Shown one piece after another: positions 54,020 to 64,000 of a stretch of DNA of 64,000 nt. Origin of the DNA: Cylicocyclus nassatus (lineage: Eukaryota; Nematoda; Chromadorea; Rhabditida; Strongylidae). The position numbers and the translations under genes are program-made. Below the pieces are notes generated by a model. It had not been told where the DNA came from, ran no database searches, and saw only the letters and a program-made list of their open reading frames with translations. Position 1 is the stretch's first letter, and every line of letters starts with the position of its first letter. Location: NCBI GenBank assembly GCA_958299035.1, contig CATQJL010000223.1, forward strand, positions 83,588,753 through 83,652,752. Direction: 5' to 3'.

Positions 54020-54911
54020 TTAAGCTAGCGCTTACACGATGCTTATTCAGCCCCGCAAGCACTAGAGGCGTAGAAAGTAAAAGTACTAGAGTTTTCAGCT
54101 CAAGCATTTTTTTCGCGAAAAACAGCCGTACATTCGGAAGTCCGTTATGATAAAGAGAAGGCACTCGAGTTTCCATAATCAAGCAAACTGAAGCCAATTA
54201 TAGGGAGCATTCTATACGCATTATGGATGGAAGATACGTTTACATATCTGACGAAGTAGGAAAAAACGCTAACCAGTAAGTGTTGTTGAGGATAAAAGTT
54301 TCAGTAAAAGCGTAGTGTTAAGGAGTGTGATTTTTCGCAAAATTGGCGTCGGATATAGGCGACTGACTACTGCTATTCTAAAGCCGCCCAAAAGTGAGTA
54401 ACGATAAGCTCATCTAGAAAGTTTTTTTGACACGGAAAATATTTTTTCCAGAGCTTAGCGAAGATAATATCGATACGAGTAAATGGCAAGTCGATAAAGA
54501 AGCTTTGACATTTGATAGCTATGCTACAACAATGATAGGTTACTTGCTTGAAATTAGTGTGATCCATTGCACAATATGCAGTATGTTACCGACCGCGCGC
54601 TCCCACCAATCAGAGGACGAGTCGTATTTGCGTGAGCGAATACGGTAGCATACTGTAGCACTGCAGAAAGACACCTGCATCAGACTTTTGTAGAGGGGAG
54701 GTGGGGGGGGGGAGGCATGTCTCAAAAAAGTTCTGTTTCTTTTACAAGGCTAAATTATATTTTCATAGAATTTAGTAAATCATTGACTATATAAAGTGTA
54801 GCGAGTAACTTGCACATTTTCACAGCTCATGTAAGCAACTTTCATATTCCTCTCCCCCCCCCCTGATCCCTCTTCTCGGTCCGCCACTGTCCTGCATGTA
54901 TACATATCTAA

Positions 54912-56433
54912 TACAGTGATGGCCATAGCTATAAAGCCACCCTAAAAATCACTGTAACTTGCTCTTTCTTGTTCGAAATTGTCTGAAAAACCGCTATTCT
55001 GTGGTGAGACCAACATCATATCATTGGCCAGGACGGCTCCCGTTTCATTGATTTTGGCCGGAGAAAAATTGAAAAATTTGAAAAAAAAGGGTTCCCAAGG
55101 CTGGTCACAGCTATAAAGCCACCTCTCATTTACAATCAGTACCACGTTCTTGAGGCTGAAAAAAATATAAAACATTTACCACACTTGGAAGGAGTCGCCT
55201 TTTCAAAAAGAAGATTCAATTCATCCTGCATTTTCTGCTTCATGTATAAAAAGTTATAATGTTTGGAAAAACTGCCTTTTCACCGTATTCTCAGGCATTT
55301 GTTTGATTCGAATAAAGTAGGCTTCGCCGGGCTTTCACAATGAGTATGGTGAAAAGCGCAGGAGTCAACATGGCGTAGCCGCTGGTATTGATATACGAAG
55401 CTCAATCTTACTTAGGTGTAAACGAACTTCTGAAACGTAAATCTCGATTTCTGACGCGCGAAAATTTTTTTGTTGGAAGTTGACACCTTGTTTGCATGGT
55501 GACGTACTCATGCAGAAGCTGTCAGGCTTTTTACAAAGACATTAGCGGCATTGAAGTTAGAACGCTTTGTCTGCAGTTCGGTTCTGCGCAGTGTATCTCA
55601 CATGACTTCAAATTTTACTGCTTTGAACTCCTCTTCAAGTCAAATCTTACAGAACTGTCAGAAATACTAGAGCTTCGAAGTTTTGAGGGTTTCCCGCTCG
55701 ATCGAGAGGTCGGGGTGTGTCACGATCAGGCAGAGGGCACCACTCATTTTTGAAAAAAAGGCGTTCAAGGCGGAATCAAAATCCTGAGGGTTGCGATGAC
55801 GTTCAAGCTATGCGCACGAGTCTATTGTTGTACAGGCGACGTGCTGAGCACGCGACAAAGCTTTTCGGGCATTAGAACTCAATTTCTGCGGCTCGAAAAT
55901 TCGTCTACCTGGAGGTGAGGTTGGGGCTCGTTTATCAATATCAGCGACTGCGTCATGTTGACTCCTGCGCTTTTCACCATACCCATTGCGAAAGCTCGGC
56001 GAAGCCTAGGACCTTCATTCGAATCAAACAAATGCTTAAGAATTCGGTGAAAAGGCAGTTCTTCCAAATATCAAAAGTTTTTATACATTTTAAGGCAGAA
56101 AATGCAGGATGAATCTTCTTTTTGAAAAAGTGTGGTGATGTTTACATGTAGATATTCTATATGTACAAAAAATTTCAGCCTCAAAAAACGTAGTACTTGA
56201 ATATGGGAGTTGGGAGATTGAAAATGGGAGGTGGCTTTATAGCTGTGACCAGCCTTGGTAACCCTTTTTTTTCAAATTTTTCAATTTTTCTCCAGCCAAA
56301 ATCAATGAAATCGGTAGCCGTTCTGGTCAATGATATTTGCGCACAGAGTAGCGGTATTTTAGACAATTTTGAGCAAGAGAGGACAAATTACAGTGATTTT
56401 TGGAGTGGCTTTATAGCTATGGCCAGCACTGTA
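54912..56433. mobile_element. TA-flanked foldback element, TACAGTGATGGCCATAGCTA ends, in a methyltransferase intron
   Basis: TACAGTGATGGCCATAGCTA at left pairs with TAGCTATGGCCAGCACTGTA at right. The inverted arms run over 500 bp, for example TTTCACAATGAGTATGGTGA near 55334 with TCACCATACCCATTGCGAAA near 55974. It lies wholly in the intron 54539-56587. The frames at 55496, 55879, 56181 and 56197 fall in its arms. Confidence 0.85.
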
Positions 56434-57697
56434 TATAATTAATCGTTGGCTCAATTCAAAAATCTGCAATTAACGGGAAACCGAGGGCGGGTCCTGAAGC
56501 GAACGCTATTCCAGATAGCACCTTTAGATTACTGGTTCGCTAGTTTTCGGATCCAAATCAAGCATCATATTCTATCACCTATTTCAGAGGAGATGTTCAT
56601 TAGTGGTGCAGTCGAAATAAGCAAACAAGCTTCTGCAAAACTGCTACTCATAGGTCTTGGAGGAGGATACATAAGCACATACCTTCACCATAATTTTCCT
56701 CAGGTGAAAAGTAAATTTTCCCGCACGGGCGCATGAAAATATATTTTAGATGGACATTACTTCAATTGAGCTGGACCCTCAGATGGTAGAAATTGCAAAA
56801 AGATGGTTCAATCTAGAGCAGGGTGAGAAACATCACGTCTTCATAACTGATGGTGTAAAGTTTGCGAAACGTGCCGCTACGAACGGTAAGTAGATTATTC
56901 TAGAAGTTAGCAAAACACTAGAAAAAATATATAAATATACTTTTTATCGAAAGATACATGACCTCCCCCCTCCCCTTTTTTTGAAATTTCCTAACCAACA
57001 AGAGACTTAGCTTACAGGAACGACATATGATGTGATTCTTTTGGATGCAAGTGCAGATGTTCCCAAGTCGTTGTTCATTGCTCCTGTTGAAGTTTTTGTC
57101 ACTACTGATGTAGCCAAAAATTTCGGCAAACTTCTAAACGAAAAAGGTCAGGTTTACTTTGTAGTAAGAAATGGAAATAAGGGCTTATGTGTACATGTAC
57201 GAAATGCTAACATAAGGGAGCCTAATTACATGGGCTATAAAAATAAAACAATAGCAAAATAAAAAAATAAATAAAAATGTGCACGTGATTTGGTTGTACT
57301 TGTAAATAACTAAATTCGATCTATCAAATTTCTGAAAGATAAAGCTTAGCCTCGTAAATAATTTTTTTTCAAAGAAATCTTAAGATTATGGGGCGGAATT
57401 CCTGAGAACGCCACTGCTGTATCTTTCTTTGCTATCTGTCTTGTGAAAGTTTTCACATTCTCAAACCTGAGCATGATAGATTGCAGGACATCGTCGTACA
57501 AACTAAAAATTCACTTTTGTGTGATTCCCTGGGGAGAGTTTGTTTTTAAGGTCGTTTACCTTTTCATAGACTCGATGAAAACATCGTGAAGTTGTATGCA
57601 GGATCTGCATAGCATAGCTAGGCATAACAAAACAAATAGAATGCAAAGATCGTGAGTTTCTCGATAAACTTCAGCTTGCAAACAATGGCTCGATAAC

Positions 57698-57955
57698 TTA
57701 TATTACACCTATTTCATTATGAACATGTCTAGCAGTGTCATAATAGATCCTCGGAATAACTTTATTTATCGAATCAATGAGAAGAGACACGGCTTTGAAA
57801 ACAAGTGCTGTTGCTCTGGGAATCTCTTCAGGGTTTATACAAAACGACGGTGAAATTCTCACGTCGTATATTATATGAGAACCTTCACAAGTTAATCCAA
57901 AAAAGATACAGATACTTGGATCAGCAAGACAAGGCGCTCCCATCTCAGCTTTCTC
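57698..57955 (-). other. Protein-like minus-strand ORF of unknown origin
   Basis: The frame is open from a poly-G tract at about 57957 down to TAA at 57698. It contains CEGSHIIYDVRISPSFC, INPEEIPRATALVFKAV and IYYDTARHVHNE. Composition looks coding, and a further minus-strand fragment at 58165-58260 (CGVAGSSVDLLIGISRQRL) may belong to it. I do not recognise it. It sits where the 3' exons of the plus-strand methyltransferase copy should be, so it may be an inverted gene fragment. Confidence 0.35.
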
Positions 57956-58466
57956 TCCCCCCCCCCACCATCGAGGATGTACGTGGTTTCCTTATTTGTA
58001 CCCATATACGTATAAAATTTAATACTTCAGTTCAGCAGACATTGACTCCAAGAGCTGATGCCCAGCCTACACAGGCTTACACTGAAGTCAACCTTTTTTT
58101 TCAATATATTGAAAAGCTTAAGCAATTCAGGTGCACTCATCATCAACATTCTTTGCGCCCACAATTCCTATGATAGATGCGTCAAAGAGGTTAGCCTTTG
58201 TCTGGAGATTCCAATGAGTAAATCAACAGAGCTTCCAGCTACACCGCATTTACGGAACGGCTTTCAAATTCTGCACCTTTAAAAAATTACACAACTCATC
58301 CAATCTGGTAAAATCTATTGATTATGTAGTAACTCACTGCAAGTAACTGGTTCAGGTAATGACATGCACACAGAAACCTGCACCTAGTGGCTTAGCTACA
58401 TTATATGAGAATTTTGCCAATTACGCGAAATATAATGCAAGAGTTAGCGAGAAATGGTCAGAGTGA

Positions 58467-59187
58467 ACTCAGGAGAAAAAACTATTTTTCTTCTGCGAAA
58501 TCATTTATTTAACGTGGTCGTGAAAATTTCATATGTATGTAGACTATACTCCTATTCTGCTTTGAGTCGTGACTCAAATTCCTCCTCATTTCTGCAATAA
58601 CTCGTAGTATTTGTCATTTGGCACACACGTAAAATAGCTTGTGATGTATGAAAAGACGTATAAATAATACGGAAGTACCTTGGTCAGACATGGGTGGAAA
58701 AAATCCAGATTATGTGTTACAGAACTGCACTTGCAAGTTAACTTATGGTTAGAAGAAAATCTATCAGGTTTTTCGAAAGTTCCACCCTTATTTGTACCCC
58801 TTTTGAACTGCCGATTCTGAAGGAAAAACCATTATTCATGAGCATTGCTTGTATTCTTCGAAAACACTTTTCTATTTTTTCATGCATATATCCGTTTTCG
58901 TAGGCCTCGTTTATTCTGTGGTTCGTACCTTATAAGGGCGGCAACACAAATGCCTTTGCTCTATTGCCGTGAAATTCACAGGAAAAAAACTTCTTTCAAA
59001 GGATATGTAAAGTTTTCCGGAGACTTGCAATAGAAATACTCAACATTATGATTTTAGAATTTTGAACTGAAAATTTTTGGCATAAACAACCCTTGTTGTT
59101 GTTCGCACTGCATCACTGTGCGGCTTTCTTCGGTGGTTCGCATCACCTCTCCTTTCATTATGTCTTTATTCACAATAGAATACAGAT
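58467..59187. other. No gene recognised
   Basis: AT-rich sequence after the last methyltransferase exon. The 62-codon frame at 58845-59033 is unsupported. The 3' tail of the minus-strand LINE begins at about 59188. Confidence 0.4.
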
Positions 59188-59663
59188 TTGTTTATTTGTT
59201 TATTTGATAAAGTCGACAACAAAACAATCATATCTTTTGAGGCAAAGAAAGTACATCCACGGTCGACTAAGGAGTCTTGCTGCCTCTCAGAAATTGTGTC
59301 CCCATTTTTTTGAAGGCCAGCGAGCCTACGGGCGGAGGCTAGCTGGCTATAACCCCATCAAAAAGTATTTCCAAAAGGACAGCAAGACATGCAGACAGAA
59401 CAAGAAAAAAAACGAACAGAAAATCAATGAAACTTTCATGAGGTGGATAGTTCATCCGAGAAAGGGAAATGAGGTAGAAAAGAAACGATGTATGGCTTAT
59501 GGCTTATTGCAGTGGTTTTTTTCAATGTTTTTCCTAGGGAATAGAATAGGAGGAATAGCATATAGTGCGATTTCCTCTTCTGGATAGAGGAACCAAAACC
59601 GGCTAGAGTGCTGCTGTTGAGAGGACAAAGGGGAACGACCTCTTCCGCTTCTGCAATTAAAAA

Positions 59664-59942
59664 TCAGAATGACCCTTGCGATTTCAAATATTTTTGAACT
59701 TCTCTGTTGAAAATGAAGGCGTTTCTCGCAGTAACAGCTTCCACAGGGAGATCATTCCAAGTTTTGACTACGCGCACTAAGAAGGAGTTGAAGAACTGCT
59801 TAGTTCTAACTTTTCCTACTACAACCCTGAAGTTGTGTCCTCTAGTGAGATTGTTAAAAGTTGACAGTCTGAAAAAATCTTGCATTCTCAGCTCAACTCT
59901 TCCAGTCATAATTTTGAAGACTAGATCTTGGTCGTACATCAC
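59664..59942 (-). pseudogene. LINE ORF2 C-terminal domain (frame-shifted from the RT)
   Basis: The frame DQDLVFKIMTGRVELRMQDF through FFNSFLVRVVKTWNDLPVE is the usual C-terminal region of CR1-like ORF2. It connects with the RT frame by one frameshift near 59960, where the alternative frame reads ALILAATSLRFRRVMYDQDL. Confidence 0.75.
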
Positions 59943-61585
59943 TCTTCTAAACCGAAGGGAGGTCGCGGCGAGTATGAGAGCCTAGCTTTGTATGACAGTC
60001 GAAACATTCCAGCCCGGGCAAAGATCCTAGATGTGAAAGATCGTTGGACTCGTTCCAAGGCATCAATTTGGGCTTTCTTATAAGGGGACCATAGAGGAGT
60101 ACAATATTCCAACAGAGGCCGCACATAGGTGACGAAGAGGCGGAAGAGCGTTTTGACATTCGTGGTTTTAAATGCGCGTAGTATGTAATTACATCTGGTG
60201 TGAGCAGCATCAATTATATCTCTTATGTACTTCTCGAACTCCAACTGGGAAGAGTAAGTCACACCAAGGTCTTTAGCATTATTCAATATTCGAAGATGTT
60301 GTTCTCCAATACTGAATTGCCACTGGGGGTGCATAGCCCCGACTGGCATAATGAAGGTTTTTTCAATGGAAATGTCGAGCTCCCATCTTTTGGACCACCC
60401 CTCTATGGCATTTAAGGCGTTCTGCATCAGACTAGGGGAATTATAGCAAGAAAGCTTGGTATCGTCAGCATAAATTGAGCAGAGTATATTCTGGGGAAGG
60501 CATGTCGGTAGATCATTGATATATAGCAGAAACATCACAGGACCTAGGCAAGTTCCCTGCGGCACACCGCTCGTTGTTTGGTACGTAGAAGAGAAGGATT
60601 CATTGACTTGCACCTTTTGCGTACGGTTAAGCAGAAAAGATTCCAAAAATTTGAGCAGTCTTCCCTGAATGCCATACGCTCTTAGTTTCTTAAAAAGTAG
60701 ATCCAAAGGCACAGAATCAAATGCTTTTTTGTAATCTAGGTAGCAAACTGTAACAAAACTTTTATCATCAATAGCTTTTTGCCACATAGGCACTGTGGAC
60801 ATGAGAGCTGACAGTGTAGATCTTTTGGGAAGAAAGCCGTGCTGCGCATTGTGGATTAGCTGGTTCCTTTCAAGATAGGAGCAAATCTGTTTGTTGATTA
60901 TTCTTTCAAAGACTTTGCTAACCGAAGATGTCAAACAAATCGGTCTATAATTCATGACGTCAGCTTTGCAGCCTTTTTTAAATATTGGCTTCACAATTGC
61001 GGTGCGCCAGAGTAAAGGAGTTTCTCCCCGGAGAAGGAATCTTTGGAATAGTAACGCCAATACTGGAGCTATACCGAGAGATGCCTTACGAAGGAAAATG
61101 TGTGGTAGTTGGTCAGGGGACGTGGATCTCCTAAGTGGGAGGCGCCTCAAAATATGATAGACTGTATCCGTGGTGATGTCAAGATAATCGAGTCTGGCGT
61201 TTGTAAAAGATGAGCATTTTGCTTCAGAGGTAGTAGGCTCTTTATAAACGCTTTTAAAGAATTCGGCAAACCTTTCTGCTTTGTCCTTATCACTCTTACA
61301 AGCGTGCCCAGCAGAGTCATATATAGTACCGATACCGTTAGACATCTTCAGGTTTTGATTGCAGAGGCGATAGAATGCTTTGATGTTGCGGCTACGTGCG
61401 ATTCTATCCTCTTCTGCAAGTCTACAACGGTACAACTCTCGCTTGAGTTTTCTTGAGAACCTCATATACTTCTGAGGGCCAATTCTATTCCTCGCATGAT
61501 AAAGCCTAGAAACCTTCTCTTCAAGCCTGAGTATCCTTTGCGGATACATGAGGGTGTGACCACGGGCAACTTTACGAAGGCACAA
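59939..61585 (-). CDS. LINE ORF2 reverse transcriptase, 548-aa open frame
   Basis: RT motifs in order: IVKPIFKKGCKADVMNYRPI near residue 197, TSSVSKVFERI, HGFLPKRSTLSAL, VCYLDYKKAFDSVPLDLL, SGVPQGTCLGPVMFLLYIND near 341 and the catalytic YADDTKLS near 375, then AKDLGVTYSS and a YVRPLLEYCTPLWSPYKKAQ end. All RT blocks are present without a stop. The frame enters from the endonuclease by a frameshift near 61575 and leaves into the C-terminal domain by another. It copies LINE RNA at the nicked target in related elements; here the protein cannot be made whole. Confidence 0.85.
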   Translation of the reverse strand: MCLRKVARGHTLMYPQRILRLEEKVSRLYHARNRIGPQKYMRFSRKLKRELYRCRLAEEDRIARSRNIKAFYRLCNQNLKMSNGIGTIYDSAGHACKSDKDKAERFAEFFKSVYKEPTTSEAKCSSFTNARLDYLDITTDTVYHILRRLPLRRSTSPDQLPHIFLRKASLGIAPVLALLFQRFLLRGETPLLWRTAIVKPIFKKGCKADVMNYRPICLTSSVSKVFERIINKQICSYLERNQLIHNAQHGFLPKRSTLSALMSTVPMWQKAIDDKSFVTVCYLDYKKAFDSVPLDLLFKKLRAYGIQGRLLKFLESFLLNRTQKVQVNESFSSTYQTTSGVPQGTCLGPVMFLLYINDLPTCLPQNILCSIYADDTKLSCYNSPSLMQNALNAIEGWSKRWELDISIEKTFIMPVGAMHPQWQFSIGEQHLRILNNAKDLGVTYSSQLEFEKYIRDIIDAAHTRCNYILRAFKTTNVKTLFRLFVTYVRPLLEYCTPLWSPYKKAQIDALERVQRSFTSRIFARAGMFRLSYKARLSYSPRPPFGLEE

Positions 61586-62243
61586 AGTTGTTTATAGCGT
61601 TATAACAAACATGAAGGAATAAATCGTAACAATGATCTGCCGAAACTGCGCTTAGAATGATGTTTCTCCAGTCAATTTCCAACAATTTTGCATTTATGGC
61701 AAAATAGTCTGCATGAGCAAAGTCTAGAAAGTATTTCTCCGGCAAAACAACCCTACGACGCTTACGCAGCTCAAAAGCTATAGAGCGATGGTCCGATGTA
61801 GAGAAGGGTGCGCAAACTTGAAGATTTTTTATAAGTCTACAGTTATTGGAGAACACAAGGTCGAGCAATTGCAGATCTCGAGTAGGGTATTTCACTAATT
61901 GGTGTAAGCCATAAACTTCTATAAGCCGCAGAAGTTCCGCGGAGCTGGAGACACAGCAATGACTTCCCAAACTACCACTATACCAACGAGTATTAGGCAG
62001 GTTGAAGTCTCCCAAAATAATACAGTCTTGGTTTCTATCGAGCATCTCTGCAAAGTATCTCACTGCACCTCCAAAGGATGTGCTATCACATTGAGGACTT
62101 CGGTATACTAAAATAAAGTAGGTGCAACCAGCTTTTTCAGTTAAACAAAAACATAGACACTGGCAGTAGGGAGAAAAGTTTTGGCTGGCAACTAAGTGGT
62201 GCTCTATCCTCCTGCTAATAAGGGAAAGGACCCCTCCTCCCAC
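61572..62243 (-). pseudogene. LINE ORF2 endonuclease domain, N-terminally truncated
   Basis: The frame has YFILVYRSPQ, DCIILGDFNLPNTRWYSGS, LQLLDLVFSNN and STSDHRSIAFELR, the later motifs of AP-type endonucleases, including the catalytic GDFN and SDH. The first motifs (the asparagine and glutamate positions) are lost with the 5' truncation at about 62245. The frame shifts before the RT. Confidence 0.8.
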
Positions 62244-62260
62244 GGTGTTGCCTTCTCTAT

Positions 62261-63551
62261 CGCATCTATATATATCAGATTACACGACTATATACAAACA
62301 TTACCATACTTACACTTTCCTTTTCCTTTCTGTTATCTGGGTTTGCCTTTTGGAGAAGAGTTACATTCGAAGAGATGGTGGCAGAATCATGGAAGCCAAC
62401 CTTGGGCTCTTTGCCTCTTCCCTTAAGTTTGCTTCTTCTATGTCAAAACCTAAGAAGATATAGCTTAACAGTGAGATGTTGCACCTGTGTCATTCGTCCT
62501 GATCTATCTCACTGCTCAACCGCTAAAATGCAAAAATACGGAGGGACGTTCACATCCCTCATTATTGACGCTCCAACTGTTTAAGCACAATCGAGGGCTC
62601 CAGTTGCGTCATCCAAAACACTTTCGATGACCAGAAATTGGCTTGTCATGGAGATCTAATTCAAAGGGTAGCTCTGTCACCGGGTCGTATCTCACGCAAG
62701 TAACGTTTCCTCTTACAGCGTGTAAGAATCGCGGCATCCAGCAAGGCCCGGGGCTTGCCAGAGTCGTTCTGTCGGGTCGAGGCTAGAGGGCCGGGGCTTG
62801 CCCGAAAACTACATATGCAGGGAGTCCTGTAAGGGCCGAGGCTCGCCCGTGTGGTTTGTCTCGGGCCGCGGGTGTTCCGATGAAATATTGAAATACCAAG
62901 TGCGCATATATGAATACCAGTGCTTCGCCTCTGCTTCGCAGAGGCTCGCACTGGCCATCAAGAAACGATAGTAAACTTACGATGTGAAGGCTTTCTTTTA
63001 GATTATTGTCAGGTTGACTGCGGTGAGAGAGTCCTAATTAAAAATGAACCATACTCGCTATCAGAACCTCACATGCTCCAAAGTGTAAATCATTCCTCAC
63101 CGTATTTTCGTAACAGACAGACTTACAGACCGACAAATAGGCGGCTTATTATGAACCATGATATATGAAATACCAAGTGCGCATATATGCCGCACTTGGT
63201 GCAAGTACGGCACGGCGGGAGCCCAGCACCTCTTCCGGAATTTCAAAATTGTGTGCGGTGACACACATCGCACCGAGGTGACTAGACGGATGACGCCTAC
63301 TATATATCGTTCGCGTTGCCGCACTTTGTTTTGTTGTTCAATTGGTCTTCCTCATATCTCCTAAACAGATATCGGCGGCACAGCCCCACAGAGCTGTTTG
63401 AAAAGTAGGCTTATGCCCTGATAACCTTGGATCAAAAAAATCTCTTGTAAACGTTAGAAAGATCCTTTAAAGCAGTGCTGCACCATGTGCAGCACCGGAA
63501 TGTGTTAAATTTCTTATGGCTTGATAGTCGCCATAAAGACAACAGTCACGG
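62261..63551. other. Repeats, no gene
   Basis: 62700-62880 holds four GGGCCGGGGCTTGCCCG-type segments. GAAATACCAAGTGCGCATAT occurs at 62889 and again at 63167, a direct repeat 278 bp apart, with short ACAGACAGACTTACAGACCG sequence before the second. This resembles the TCTG-rich Helitron-like ends near 6405, reversed. ORFs here are unsupported. Confidence 0.45.
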
Positions 63552-64000
63552 TGAGCTACATCTTTGTGCAAAAGTTTTCTCAAGTACTTAGGTAAAATCT
63601 TGGCAAACCGGCGCCGTATTCGTAAAATAATAGATTTTCAATCACTTTCTTGGGCTAAAGTTCCTAGCTTGCACATTTACTTGTCAGACTAACAAATTTA
63701 CAAACGGGTGATACGTACCAAATCTTGCATGACAAAAGCCAAGTGGATCCGTCTGACGCGCGTTTTTGAGCGTTCCACTCAACGAATTTGCACCTATTTT
63801 GAACGCTACTGCATGACGAAGGCGCAGAAGTAGTATTAGTTGAGCGGGCGCGAACGCGGCGCGCGCGTATGTTCACCGTTTTGGATCCTGTGTCTCATGC
63901 GCTCTGCGGCTAATAGACCGCGTTCGCATCCAAAGATATTGCGCCTTCGTCATGCAGCAGCCTATACATAGTGGACTTTCATGCAGGTAGCATGCGCTGT
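63552..64000. repeat. Interspersed repeat, copy 2, cut by the window end, with a nested foldback
   Basis: GAGCTACATCTTTGTGCA (63552), CGCCGTATTCGTAAAA and TGGACTTTCATGCAGGTAGC (63972) match 52318-52580 in order. A small foldback is inserted: CTGCATGACGAAGGCGCAGA near 63810 pairs with TGCGCCTTCGTCATGCAG near 63940, with a GCGCGCGCGT-rich centre. Confidence 0.7.

Larger units (their letters stand above)
53257..58466 (+). pseudogene. Second spermidine-synthase-like methyltransferase, first exon not found, 3' half damaged
   Basis: Phase-consistent exons: 53257-53375, 54204-54275, 54323-54393, 54452-54538, 56588-56703, 56750-56885 and 57018-57146. Four of them (71, 87, 116 and 136 bp) equal exons 4-7 of the gene at 13733. 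Motif I is LLLIGLGGGY, followed by SIELDP and YDVILLDA, so the SAM fold is kept. The exon homologous to exon 9 should begin near 57432 after CTATCTTTCTTT, but that site reads TG instead of AG. Using GAAAG at 57449 keeps phase but drops about six residues of a core strand. The frame then meets TGA at 57587, about 90 residues short. A last exon matching 22145-22258 survives at 58356-58466 (VMTCTQKPAPSGL). Probably a decaying paralogue; altered expression cannot be excluded. Confidence 0.65.
59188..62260 (-). mobile_element. CR1-like LINE on the minus strand, 5'-truncated
   Basis: Reading right to left: endonuclease (62243-61572) missing its first third, reverse transcriptase (61585-59939), C-terminal domain (59942-59664), a 0.45-kb 3' UTR and a tail of AAATAAAC repeats at 59212-59188. 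The truncation at about 62260 falls inside the endonuclease, as is usual for incomplete target-primed reverse transcription. Only two frame breaks are seen, so it is younger than the LINE at 24.7 kb. Confidence 0.85.

Overview
The window reads as a repeat-rich eukaryotic (animal) genome, most probably a clade V nematode and possibly a strongylid. That assignment is inference. It rests on introns mostly of 40-60 bp with GTAAG-like donors and TTTCAG-like acceptors, on a spermidine-synthase-like methyltransferase family that I know to be expanded in Caenorhabditis-type nematodes, and on ATGs placed 3 bp after TTTCAG-like acceptors, as expected for trans-spliced leaders. There are no bacterial operons, CRISPR arrays, rRNA or tRNA genes that I can see. 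Most open frames are chance frames inside repeats, so gene models were built by hand from exon phase, splice sites and comparison between paralogues inside the window.

Layout. 0.7-5.2 kb: two tandem arrays. 5.3-8.3 kb: a hypothetical ORF, two abutting Helitron-like ends with a nested TA-flanked MITE, and a two-exon small gene (7883-8301). 9.4-13.5 kb: several foldback MITE families, one nested in another. 13.7-22.3 kb: an apparently intact 12-exon methyltransferase gene whose 5.5-kb second intron holds foldback elements and a BEL/Pao-like LTR remnant. 22.6-24.6 kb: a broken copy of a secreted proline-rich gene and an isolated exon. 24.7-29.8 kb: a decayed CR1-like LINE with a second LINE nested in it. 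30.2-30.7 kb: a tandem array.

31.3-42.6 kb is the structural centre: an imperfect palindrome of about 11 kb. Each arm carries the same secreted proline-rich gene, the same 238-bp MITE at the same site, and Penelope-like (GIY-YIG) retroelement sequence pointing at the centre. The left-arm gene is open; the right-arm copy is frameshifted and broken by an insertion. A compact three-exon orphan gene (42666-43086) begins just outside the right arm.

43.6-47.7 kb: three large foldback elements, one a nearly perfect 1.3-kb hairpin. 49.2-49.5 kb: an intact paralogue of the secreted proline-rich gene. 53.3-58.5 kb: a second methyltransferase paralogue with matching exon sizes but a damaged 3' half, containing two MITE insertions. 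59.2-62.3 kb: a CR1-like LINE on the minus strand. The last 1.7 kb is repeats.

How it fits together: there are two host gene families. One is a membrane-anchored or secreted Rossmann methyltransferase (two copies); the other is short secreted proline-rich peptides (four copies, two open). Both seem to have been spread by local duplication, with transposons inserted before and after duplication, so insertion order can be read in several places.
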